In this document: one piece after another, positions 1-5,905 of the stretch
Layout: every line of letters starts with the position of its first letter
How positions within the stretch are numbered: the stretch's first letter is position 1
NCBI GenBank assembly: GCA_021789355.1
Contig: JAJYJR010000133.1
Span: 1-10,977 of the forward strand
From: Chloroflexota bacterium
GTDB lineage: Bacteria > Chloroflexota > Limnocylindria > Limnocylindrales > CSP1-4
DNA length: 10,977 nucleotides
Direction of reading: 5' to 3'
Program-made: the position numbers and the translations under genes
The notes under the pieces: model-generated
What the model saw: only the letters and a program-made list of their open reading frames with translations
Databases searched by the model: none
What the model was told of the DNA's origin: nothing

Positions 1-371
1 GGCAGCGGCCAGGCCACGCTCTGGGCCACGAACCCCGAAGCGCCGGCGGCCCGGGCGGCCGCGAGCAGGTTGCGGGTGCCCTCGCGGCGGATGCGCGAGT
101 TGCGGGCGGCGAACTCGGCGATGCGCGCCCGATCGTCGGGCAGATCGGTGAGCTGCTGGACCACCACGTCGGGCCCGAACGCCACGAGCGCCGCCCGCAG
201 GGCATCCGCCTCGAAGACGTCACCGACGATCGGTGCTGCGCCCAGCGCGCGGAGGCTCGCCGCATGCCCCGCGGAGCGCGTCATCCCCGCCACGACGTGC
301 CCGTCCTCGATGAGCAGGGGCACCAGGTGGCGGCCGATCACGCCGCTTGCTCCCGCCACGAACACGCGCAT
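1..371 (-). CDS. NAD(P)-binding epimerase/dehydratase family protein, 5' part (cut by window edge)
   Basis: The reverse strand reads an open frame of 123 codons from ATG at 371 to the window edge, so only the N-terminal part is seen. It starts MRVFVAGASGVIGRHLVPLL, the Rossmann glycine motif GxxGxxG (G7, G10, G13) of extended short-chain dehydrogenases (NAD-dependent epimerase/dehydratase or NmrA-like families). It continues with an alternating beta/alpha pattern (GDVFEADAL, then RNLLAAARAAG, then FVAQSVAWP) typical of the nucleotide-binding half. An AGGAGG Shine-Dalgarno lies 6 bases upstream of the ATG, which fixes the start. The catalytic Tyr-Lys region lies outside the window, so the substrate cannot be named. 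The gene is transcribed away from the metal operon and need not be related to it. Confidence 0.85.
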   Translation of the reverse strand, partial: MRVFVAGASGVIGRHLVPLLIEDGHVVAGMTRSAGHAASLRALGAAPIVGDVFEADALRAALVAFGPDVVVQQLTDLPDDRARIAEFAARNSRIRREGTRNLLAAARAAGASGFVAQSVAWPL

Positions 372-623
372 GTCGATCCTCCTGGGTCGCAGGCCGCCCG
401 TCCGATGATCGCGCAGAATCGCCAGATGGGCCGATCGTTCGTCGTGACTGGGGATGGTCAGGCCATCGGGCGAGCTATCGTCGAGCGGGACGTGTTCGCA
501 GCGACGGCAGCCCGGCGCTCGAGGGCTGACCGAACCGACCGACGCACTCGCCGCCCCGTCGTCGATCTGCCATGCGCGGGGAAAAGTCAAGCAGGCCCAC
601 GCGCAGGAGCCCGGTTGGCCATG

Positions 624-632
624 TGCTATGCT
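624..632 (+). promoter_or_regulatory. Extended -10 promoter for the csoR-type operon
   Basis: TGCTATGCT reads as an extended -10 element (TGn followed by TATGCT at 627-632). No good -35 lies at the usual distance, which is common for extended -10 promoters. Transcription would start near 639, inside the palindrome at 638-654 and about 40 bases before the repressor ATG. Called from consensus only. Confidence 0.45.
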
Positions 633-637
633 CAGAG

Positions 638-654
638 ACACCCTGAGGGGGTGT
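638..654. promoter_or_regulatory. Probable CsoR-family operator palindrome
   Basis: ACACCC-TGAGG-GGGTGT is a perfect inverted repeat with 6-base arms and a G-rich 5-base centre. CsoR/RcnR/FrmR-family operators are typically G/C-tract palindromes of this kind near the promoter of the repressor's own operon. The site starts about 6 bases after the -10 box and covers the expected transcription start, so a bound tetramer would block initiation. The function is inferred from position and shape. Confidence 0.55.
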
Positions 655-679
655 TAGCGCAAAACACGAGGGACGAGCG

Positions 680-991
680 ATGGCCCAGCCTCCGCGGCGC
701 AAGCTGCGCAACCAGGTCAACTACATCCGCGGCCAGGCCGAAGGCGTGGGCCGCATGCTCGACGGCGGCTCGGCGAGCGCCGACGTCGTGATCCAGCTGC
801 GGGCGATGCGCGCCGGGATCGACCGCGCGCTGCGTCTCGCGCTGGAAGGCAGCGCCCGCGAGCAGCTCGCCCGCGAGTTGCGCGCCCGGATGCTCGCCTG
901 CCCGGGGCTGTGCGACTACTGCGACGATCTCGACGCGATCATCGCGGAACTCGACCTCTCGGAGGTGATAGGCAAGGTGGCCGCGGCATGA
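680..991 (+). CDS. CsoR/FrmR/RcnR-family (DUF156) metal-sensing repressor with non-canonical Cys set
   Basis: This 103-residue, all-helical protein matches the DUF156 repressor family in length and core: NQVNYIRGQAEGVGRMLDGG (residues 11-30) corresponds to the family motif RIxGQVxGIxRMIE, and VVIQLRAMRAGID corresponds to the tetramer helix. In Cu(I) sensors of this family the ligands are Cys, His, Cys; by spacing from M26 and Q39 these positions are S33, S58 and Q62 here, so all three are missing. Instead a CxxxCxxC cluster sits at C74, C78 and C81, outside the usual site. GAGGGA upstream of the ATG serves as Shine-Dalgarno. The stop overlaps the ATPase start (ATGA), so the two are co-translated. 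It most likely represses its own operon through the palindrome at 638-654. The effector is unknown. Confidence 0.88.
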   Translation: MAQPPRRKLRNQVNYIRGQAEGVGRMLDGGSASADVVIQLRAMRAGIDRALRLALEGSAREQLARELRARMLACPGLCDYCDDLDAIIAELDLSEVIGKVAAA

Positions 992-3114
992 CCTCCGCGG
1001 TCGCCGCGGCTCGCCGCCGCTATCGGGTCGTCGACGGCTCGTGCCTCGATTGCGCGGGCGACGTCGCGGGCACGCTTGGGCGAGTCCCGGGTGTCCTCTC
1101 GGTCGAGGTCTACGACGCGGCCGGGATCGTGACGATCGAGCACGACGGCCGGGTCACCGACGCGCAGATCGAACGCGCCGCCCGCAAGATCGCTCTGGGC
1201 CTCGCCCCTGCCGATGCGCGACGGGCACGCGAGACCGAGCGGATCTGGTGGCGCCAGCCGAAGTTCCTGGCCCTGGCCGCCGGCGCGCTGCTGCTCGTCG
1301 CCGCGCTCGCGCTCGAGTACCTCATGGGCCAGGCGCAGCTCGCGCTCGTCCCGTATGGCGCCACGATCGTCGTGGCCGGCGTCTACCCGCTCCGCAGCGC
1401 GCTCGAAGCCCTCCGCGATCGGCGCCTGACGATCACGACCCTGCTGGTCGTGGCGGCCATCGGCGCGGTCGCCCTCGGGGCGGTCGGGGAGGCCGCCGAG
1501 CTCGTCGTCATCTTCTCGCTCGGCGAGGTGCTCGAGGACTACGTCAGCGATCGGGCCCGCGGCTCGATCCGAGCCCTCATGGCGCTTACCCCGCCGATGG
1601 CGCTGCTCAAGGGCCCGGCCGGGTCGCTGCCGACGCTCGCGCCGGTCGAGTCGCTCATGCCGGGCGACCTCGTCGTTGTGCGGCCTGGCGAGCGGCTGCC
1701 GACCGACGGCCGGGTCGTGGCGGGGAGCTCGTCGGTCGACCAGAGCCCGGTCACCGGCGAGTCGATCCCGGTCGAGGTGACGCCCGGATCGACCGTCTTC
1801 GGCGGCACCGTCAATGGTTCCGGCGCGCTCGAGATCGAGACGACCAGGGAGTGGGCCGACACGATCCTGGCCCGCATCATCCGCCAGGTCGAGGAGGCGC
1901 AGGCCGCCAAGGGCGGGGCCGAGCGCTTCGCCGACCGCTTCGGCGCCGTCTACACCCCGGCCATGTTCGTCCTTGCCGCGGTGGTCGCACTCGTGCCGCC
2001 ACTGCTCGGTGGCGATCTCCGCGAGTGGCTGTACCGCGGCCTCGTCGTCCTCGCCGTCTCGTGCTCTTGCGCGCTCGTCATCTCGGTCCCGGTCAGTGTC
2101 GTGGCCGCGATCTCGCGGGCGGCGCGCGACGGGATCCTGATCAAGGGCGGGGTCTACCTCGAGCGCCTGGCCGGCATCCGGGCGATCGCCTTCGACAAGA
2201 CCGGCACCCTCACCCGGGGCCGACCGGCGCTCACCGACGTCGTGCCGCTCGACGGCCTGACCCCCGACGATGCGCTGCGCCTGGCGGCCGCCGTCGAGGC
2301 GGCCAGCGAGCATCCGCTGGCCGGGGCGATCGTGGGGGCCGCCACCGAGCGAGGATTGGACGTACAGCCAGGCGCCGACCTCCGCGCCCTGCCGGGCGTT
2401 GGCGTCGAGGCCACCGTCGATGGCCGACGGCTGTTCGTGGGTCGGCTCAACGGCCGTGACGCCGCCCCGGGCGCGGCAACCGAGGCGCTCGACCGCCTCG
2501 AACGGGAGGGCAAGACGGCCGTCGTCCTCGCCGACGCTGGCCGGCCCCTGGCGGTCCTGGCCGTCGCCGACGCGCCGCGCGAGGGGGCCGCCGGGGTCGT
2601 CGGCGAACTCGCGGGTATGGGCCTCGACCGACTCGTCATGCTCACCGGAGACAACGAGCGCACCGCCGAGGCGATCGCCGCGAGGCTCGGGCTGCGCGAA
2701 TGGCGCGCCGGCCTGTTGCCCGAGGACAAGACCGCGGCGATCGAGCGCCTGCGCGCCGAGCGGGGCGCGATCGCCATGGTCGGCGACGGGGTCAACGACG
2801 CCCCGGCCCTCGCGCTCGCCGACGTGGGCATCGCCATGGGCGCCGCGGGCACCGACGTGGCCCTCGAGACCGCCGACGTGGCGCTCATGGCCGACGACCT
2901 GACGAAGCTGCCGGCCGCGCTCCGCCTGGCGCGCCGCGCGATGGCCAACGTCCGCCAGAACATCGCGCTGTCGCTCGTCGCGGTTGCGATCCTCGACGTG
3001 GCCGCGCTGGCGGGCTTCCTGTCGCTGACCGAGGGCGTCCTGCTCAACGAGGGCTCGGCGGTCCTGATCATCGCCAACGGCCTGCGGCTGCTGCGCGCCC
3101 CGGTGGGCAGGTGA
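988..3114 (+). CDS. Heavy-metal-translocating P1B-type ATPase with CSC membrane motif
   Basis: The 708-residue product has the full P1B plan: an N-terminal HMA-like domain with metal-binding C19-L-D-C22; membrane helices; the actuator loop with TGES at 256-259; the membrane metal motif; DKTGTLT with phosphorylated D403; the SEHP motif (H442-P443) of the nucleotide domain; GDGVNDAP with D600 and D604; and two C-terminal helices. It should export a soft or transition metal ion using ATP. Unusually, the membrane motif is C359-S360-C361 rather than CPC or SPC. The last helix has N687-E-G where P1B-4 pumps carry HEG and Zn/Cd pumps an acidic DxG. The flanking sequence ALVISVPV...GILIKGGVYLE resembles Zn/Cd/Pb pumps. 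The ATG at 988 overlaps the repressor stop; an in-frame upstream extension to 910 only shadows the repressor. Substrate not assignable by eye. Confidence 0.95.
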   Translation: MTSAVAAARRRYRVVDGSCLDCAGDVAGTLGRVPGVLSVEVYDAAGIVTIEHDGRVTDAQIERAARKIALGLAPADARRARETERIWWRQPKFLALAAGALLLVAALALEYLMGQAQLALVPYGATIVVAGVYPLRSALEALRDRRLTITTLLVVAAIGAVALGAVGEAAELVVIFSLGEVLEDYVSDRARGSIRALMALTPPMALLKGPAGSLPTLAPVESLMPGDLVVVRPGERLPTDGRVVAGSSSVDQSPVTGESIPVEVTPGSTVFGGTVNGSGALEIETTREWADTILARIIRQVEEAQAAKGGAERFADRFGAVYTPAMFVLAAVVALVPPLLGGDLREWLYRGLVVLAVSCSCALVISVPVSVVAAISRAARDGILIKGGVYLERLAGIRAIAFDKTGTLTRGRPALTDVVPLDGLTPDDALRLAAAVEAASEHPLAGAIVGAATERGLDVQPGADLRALPGVGVEATVDGRRLFVGRLNGRDAAPGAATEALDRLEREGKTAVVLADAGRPLAVLAVADAPREGAAGVVGELAGMGLDRLVMLTGDNERTAEAIAARLGLREWRAGLLPEDKTAAIERLRAERGAIAMVGDGVNDAPALALADVGIAMGAAGTDVALETADVALMADDLTKLPAALRLARRAMANVRQNIALSLVAVAILDVAALAGFLSLTEGVLLNEGSAVLIIANGLRLLRAPVGR

Positions 3115-3815
3115 TCACCCGCAAACAGCTCCGCGCCCAGCATCGGGAGGAGCGGGCAGCGCGCGAGGCGGCGCAGCGGCAGCGTCGACGCAGGGTGCGC
3201 CCGATCTCGGCCGCGGCTGCCGTCGTCATCGTGGCGGCCCTCGGGGTGGGGATCGCCGCCAGCCTCGCCGCCGGCGGACCAGCGGGCCCCGCGGCAACGA
3301 GCGGACCGGCGGTCGATCTCGCCGCTCTCCCGGGCCTGCAAGCGACGGCCGCCCCCTGGCAGCCCGAGTACGCCTCCCTGCCGGTCCGGCTGGCGGCGCT
3401 CGCCCTGCCGCCCAACGGCGACGAGCGCTATCACATCCACGCGCATCTCGCGGTCTTCGTCGACGGCACGCCGGTGACCGTCCCCGCCAATGTGGGGATC
3501 AGCGCGGCCGCCCAGATCGAATCTCCCATGCACACCCACGACACCAGCGGCGTCATCCACATCGAAGCCAGCGCGCCATCGGATGCGTTCACCCTCGGTG
3601 CCTTCTTCGACATCTGGGGGGTCACGTTCGACGCAGGGCAGCTCGGCAGCTACCGCGATGGTGGCGGACGATCGGTCCAGGTCTACGTGAACGGCCGCCA
3701 GATCGCGGATCCGACGCGCTACGTGCTCCAGCCGCACGACGACATCGTCGTCGGCTACGGCACCCCGGGCTCGTTCCCCCAGACGGTGCCCTTCGCCTGG
3801 CCGCCGGGCGAGTAG
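3111..3815 (+). CDS. Membrane-anchored extracytoplasmic protein with HxHxH and HTHD...H metal-type motifs
   Basis: A GTG start at 3111 overlaps the ATPase stop (GTGA), giving 234 residues. The N-terminus is a basic, probably helical segment (residues 1-31), followed by one hydrophobic helix (about 33-54) and a Pro/Ala/Gly linker. The rest is a compact domain predicted outside the membrane, with H108-I-H-A-H112-L, then M140-H-T-H-D144, H150-I-E152, and later GAFFDIWGV and a VYVNGRQI strand. I know similar uncharacterised proteins in Gram-positive and related bacteria with the pattern HxHAHLxVxVxG followed by HTHDxSGxIHIE, but no named function. The clustered His, Asp and Glu suggest metal binding, and the coupling to a metal pump suggests a role as acceptor or buffer of exported metal. 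That role is inference; the membrane topology and the motif are directly visible. Confidence 0.8.
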   Translation: MITRKQLRAQHREERAAREAAQRQRRRRVRPISAAAAVVIVAALGVGIAASLAAGGPAGPAATSGPAVDLAALPGLQATAAPWQPEYASLPVRLAALALPPNGDERYHIHAHLAVFVDGTPVTVPANVGISAAAQIESPMHTHDTSGVIHIEASAPSDAFTLGAFFDIWGVTFDAGQLGSYRDGGGRSVQVYVNGRQIADPTRYVLQPHDDIVVGYGTPGSFPQTVPFAWPPGE

Positions 3816-3818
3816 CGT

Positions 3819-3834
3819 GGGCACCTCGGTGCCC
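3819..3834 (+). terminator. Hairpin ending the csoR-type operon
   Basis: GGGCACC-TC-GGTGCCC is a perfect 7-base inverted repeat beginning 4 bases after the stop codon at 3815. There is no T-run after it, so it is not a classical intrinsic terminator, but its position favours termination or 3'-end protection. Confidence 0.45.
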
Positions 3835-4236
3835 TGGGAGACTTGGTGCGCCCCCGCCTGTCTGCCCTGCGAACGTCCGGCGAGATGGGCGTGAAGCAGT
3901 GGCGGTCCGACCCTCGATGGTGGCGGCGTTCGCGCCCGTGGCGTCGGCCGACCGGCGTGGACAGATGTGTGTCGGTCCGACTCCTCGTGCGTCACAGCCG
4001 GTGGGTAATGGGAATCCACGGTCTCGGACGCGACTCGCTGCATGAACGCGTCGGTGGCGATCAGGCCCGAACCTACGGGTAATGGTCGTGCTTGCCTCAA
4101 GCGCAATCCCAGCACAGGCCGTTTTCGCCGACGTTCTCTGCTCGGGGACAGGGCTTGCCGCCCTCGCGGCACCGGCATTGTCCGAGCGGACCAAGACATG
4201 ACTTCTTGGGCTCGGGCACTTGGATCCTCTCTCAAC
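3835..4236. other. Gene-free interval with no recognisable feature
   Basis: I find no frame with consistent G/C at third positions, no start with a good ribosome site and no recognisable motif on either strand. It contains two short direct repeats, cggtccgac (3903 and 3973) and gggtaatgg (4003 and 4077), each pair about 70-74 bases apart, which may be chance. It lies between the end of the plus-strand metal operon and the end of the minus-strand repeat protein, so it is a convergent spacer. It may hold remnants of a decayed gene. Confidence 0.4.
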
Positions 4237-4857
4237 CTACGCGGCAACGACGGCAGCTTCATGGGCGGCCGCCCGTGCCTCCTCAAAGACCCTGACCCGG
4301 CTCGCACCGTGCGCCTCTACGGTCGCGCGTCCGAATGCTTGAACAGAGGCATGGTCGTGCGAGACCACGCGGCATGCGCCGCGCGCCGTGACCTCCGAGT
4401 GATCTCGAGCCGTCACCTCGACCGCCCCGAAGGCGTTCACGCGCGCCGCGCCGCTGGCATCGACACGAAGTGCGCGGCTCGACGCCGCCTTGACGCTGGC
4501 ATGGCCACTGGCTCTGACGGTTGTCTCCCCGAAGGCCTCGACCGTTGCATCCTCGCTCGCTACAACAGAGGCGCGGTCATGAAGGATGACCCGAGCCCGT
4601 TCAGATGCGGTCACGGCGACCTCGCCGCGCGCCAGCACGGACCCCTGACCAGCGACGTCAACGACGGCTTGGTCCTCGGCGGTCACGAACGCGGAGCCTC
4701 CCACGCGAACGTGGGCTCCGTCACGGGCGACAACCTCGTTTCCGCTTGTGACCACGAATGAGCCGTTTCCGCGACACACCAGCACGCGCATCCCCCGCGA
4801 CGGTGACGCGAGGGCGCGCTCCAGTTCCTGCTGGTTGAAGACGTTCACCGATTCCAT
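4237..4857 (-). CDS. Octad-repeat protein, predicted beta-solenoid
   Basis: The 206-residue product has a short N-terminal part (MESVNVFNQQELERAL, then MRVLVCRGNGSF) followed by repeats of period eight from about residue 35 to 196. The repeat is roughly x-A-x-(D/G)-x-A-x-V, with Val at 42, 50, 58, 66, 74, 82, 90, 98, 106, 114 and 122. A single 10-residue unit (123-132) shifts the register and eight more octads follow, about 20 units in all. This spacing of small and beta-branched residues is what a parallel beta-helix needs. Similar Ala/Val octad proteins occur in actinobacteria, with no known function. No signal peptide or membrane helix is seen. Codons use more A and T at third positions than the flanking operons, suggesting separate origin. 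The ATG at 4857 has no clear Shine-Dalgarno; M23 is an alternative start. Confidence 0.8.
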   Translation of the reverse strand: MESVNVFNQQELERALASPSRGMRVLVCRGNGSFVVTSGNEVVARDGAHVRVGGSAFVTAEDQAVVDVAGQGSVLARGEVAVTASERARVILHDRASVVASEDATVEAFGETTVRASGHASVKAASSRALRVDASGAARVNAFGAVEVTARDHSEVTARGACRVVSHDHASVQAFGRATVEAHGASRVRVFEEARAAAHEAAVVAA

Positions 4858-4885
4858 AACGGTAGCTTCGGCAGACGGCGGCGCT

Positions 4886-4891
4886 TGTCAA
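4886..4891 (-). promoter_or_regulatory. Possible -35 box (TTGACA) for the octad-repeat gene
   Basis: The minus strand reads a perfect TTGACA here. The hexamer 17 bases further (AAGCTA) is a poor -10. If used, transcription would begin close to the ATG at 4857, giving a nearly leaderless mRNA, which would fit the missing Shine-Dalgarno. Weak evidence. Confidence 0.25.
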
Positions 4892-4906
4892 CGTACCGGG
4901 ACATCT

Positions 4907-4944
4907 GGGTCGAGCGACAGCCGCCGATGATCGCGACTCGACCC
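4907..4944. repeat. Inverted repeat GGGTCGAG-N22-CTCGACCC
   Basis: Perfect 8-base arms at 4907-4914 and 4937-4944 are separated by 22 bases and end directly against the TTGACA -35 box at 4945. The arm spacing places the two centres about 30 bases apart, roughly three helical turns, so two protein dimers or a loop could be accommodated. It may instead form a stem in RNA. Function unknown. Confidence 0.5.
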
Positions 4945-4973
4945 TTGACAGCCATCCACCGGCGGCGCAAGAT
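4945..4973 (+). promoter_or_regulatory. Promoter of the arsR operon
   Basis: A perfect TTGACA (4945-4950) is followed after 17 bases by CAAGAT (4968-4973), a moderate match to the -10 consensus. Transcription would start near 4980, inside the palindromic element 4968-5000, about 30 bases before the first gene. Such overlap of start site and operator is usual for ArsR-regulated promoters. Confidence 0.5.
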
Positions 4974-5000
4974 GTAGTAATCGACATATCTACATTCTTG
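4968..5000. promoter_or_regulatory. Probable ArsR/SmtB-family operator
   Basis: CAAGATGTAG (4968-4977) and CTACATTCTTG (4990-5000) form an imperfect inverted repeat: ATGTAG/CTACAT is perfect and the outer CAAG/CTTG also pairs if one extra T is allowed. The spacer is 12 bases. This AT-rich dyad stands out from the GC-rich surroundings, covers the -10 region and start site, and precedes an operon encoding an ArsR repressor, so it is the best candidate for autoregulation. Confidence 0.5.
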
Positions 5001-5010
5001 AGGTACGGTG

Positions 5011-5271
5011 ATGCTCTATCCAATCGGCGGTGCCTGGCTGATCTTCCCGATCATCGGCCTCGCCGTGATGCTGGTGATGCTGGTGCTCGTCTTCCGGCCC
5101 GGCGACCGCTCGGGCGGGTGGGGGTCCTGGTGCATGGGCGGCGAGGTCCGTCGCGACCGTGGCGAGCGCGGGGATGCCGACGCCCTCGGGATCCTCCGCC
5201 AGCGCTTCGCGGCGGGGGAGCTGACGCCTGATCAGTTCGACGCCATGCGCCGCCGGCTCGACGAGCACTGA
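5011..5271 (+). CDS. Small SHOCT-domain membrane protein
   Basis: The 86-residue protein has one strongly hydrophobic helix (about residues 8-28), a Gly/Trp/Arg-rich linker with a lone C41, and a C-terminal SHOCT motif (residues 56-86: DALGILRQRFAAGELTPDQF, then Arg/Leu). SHOCT is a short C-terminal oligomerisation or interaction module found in many small membrane proteins, often beside metal- and stress-response genes; its biochemical role is unclear. GAGG lies 7 bases before the ATG at 5011, which is therefore preferred over the GTG at 5008. It is the first gene after the ArsR-type operator and is followed 14 bases later by the repressor gene. Confidence 0.85.
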   Translation: MLYPIGGAWLIFPIIGLAVMLVMLVLVFRPGDRSGGWGSWCMGGEVRRDRGERGDADALGILRQRFAAGELTPDQFDAMRRRLDEH

Positions 5272-5285
5272 GGGGAGGGTCCGCG

Positions 5286-5603
5286 ATGGCCGTCACCGAA
5301 CTGTCCCTCGTGGCATCGCCCCCGTTTGCGCCCGACCAGGCCAGCCGGCTGGCGCGTCACCTCCAGACCTTGGGCGACCCCACCCGGCTCCAGATCCTCT
5401 CCGCCCTCGAGATGGTGTGCGTGCCGGTGAGCGCGGTCGTGGCCGCCACCGGCCTGCCGCAGCCGACGGTCTCGCACCACCTGCGCATCCTGGCCGACCG
5501 CGGCCTGGTGCGGGGGGCCCGGCACGGGGCGCGGATCTACTACTGCCTGGAGGACGCGCGCGTCATGGACTGCGTGCGCGGACTCCAGGCGCTGGTCGAC
5601 TGA
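5286..5603 (+). CDS. ArsR/SmtB-family winged-helix repressor
   Basis: The 105-residue protein has the usual length and order of ArsR-family sensors: LGDPTRLQILSAL (residues 29-41), then the recognition helix-turn-helix GLPQPTVSHHLRILADRGLV (56-75) and the wing RHGARIYYCL. It should bind a dyad as a dimer and release it on ligand binding. The classical ArsR/CadC helix motif ELCVCD is here MVCVPV, so only C45 of the pair remains. Two more cysteines, C87 and C96, lie at the wing end and in the C-terminal helix. A three-Cys site for arsenite, cadmium, lead or another soft ligand is possible but unproven. GGGGAGGG precedes the ATG. The stop overlaps the next start (TGATG). The likely target is the dyad at 4968-5000. 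Confidence 0.92.
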   Translation: MAVTELSLVASPPFAPDQASRLARHLQTLGDPTRLQILSALEMVCVPVSAVVAATGLPQPTVSHHLRILADRGLVRGARHGARIYYCLEDARVMDCVRGLQALVD

Positions 5604-5905
5604 TGACGACCTCGGAGATCGCGCTCTACTGCCGCCCGCGATGTGCCGCCTGCGGGGCCCTTAGCCGCTGGCTCGACGAGCGCGGCGTTCCGTGGGTCAT
5701 GCGCGACGTGACCGCCGACTCGAGCGCCGCGGAGCGGGTGACCCGGCTTGGCTTCCGCTCGCTGCCGGTGGTCGAGGTTCCCGACGGTCGCTCGGCCTGG
5801 GGCGGCGATCTCGAGGCCGTGGCGGACCTGCTCGATCGCTCGCCGGATCGCCTGCCCGTTGTGCGGGCGCCCCATTGTCGGCCAGGAGGAATGCACCATG
5901 GATAG
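5603..5905 (+). CDS. Glutaredoxin-like thiol redox protein (CAAC active site)
   Basis: This 100-residue protein fits the glutaredoxin/NrdH fold: a first strand EIALYC, active site C14-A-A-C17 at the start of a helix (GALSRWLDERGVPW), strand MRDVTAD, and the cis-proline loop RSLPVVEV (P55), followed by a C-terminal helix DLEAVADLLDR. It would reduce disulfides or S-thiolated protein or a small-molecule substrate in the cytoplasm. An additional C10 precedes the active site (CRPRCAAC), which is unusual and could add a metal ligand or resolving thiol. The last 20 residues (PDRLPVVRAPHCRPGG...) are poorly conserved in appearance and include another Cys. The ATG shares its A with the arsR stop, with no separate ribosome site, so translation is coupled to arsR. 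It overlaps the next gene by 8 bases. Confidence 0.85.
   Translation: MTTSEIALYCRPRCAACGALSRWLDERGVPWVMRDVTADSSAAERVTRLGFRSLPVVEVPDGRSAWGGDLEAVADLLDRSPDRLPVVRAPHCRPGGMHHG

Noticed and set aside
916..2313. Long minus-strand open frame (465 codons) opposite the first ATPase
   Set aside because: It is antisense to a clear P1B ATPase. Its product is Arg/Asp/Gly-rich without motifs, as expected from a GC-rich shadow.
1041..2459. Plus-strand open frame of 472 codons inside the ATPase
   Set aside because: An Arg-rich out-of-frame reading of the ATPase gene; no motif.
2154..4307. Very long minus-strand open frame (717 codons)
   Set aside because: It crosses the antisense of two real genes and a gene-free gap. 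Composition (Arg/Ser/Pro/Ala runs) and lack of any domain show a GC artefact.
4042..4761. Plus-strand open frame (239 codons) opposite the octad-repeat gene
   Set aside because: The minus-strand frame has a strict eight-residue periodicity that cannot be accidental; the plus frame is its complement with no domain.
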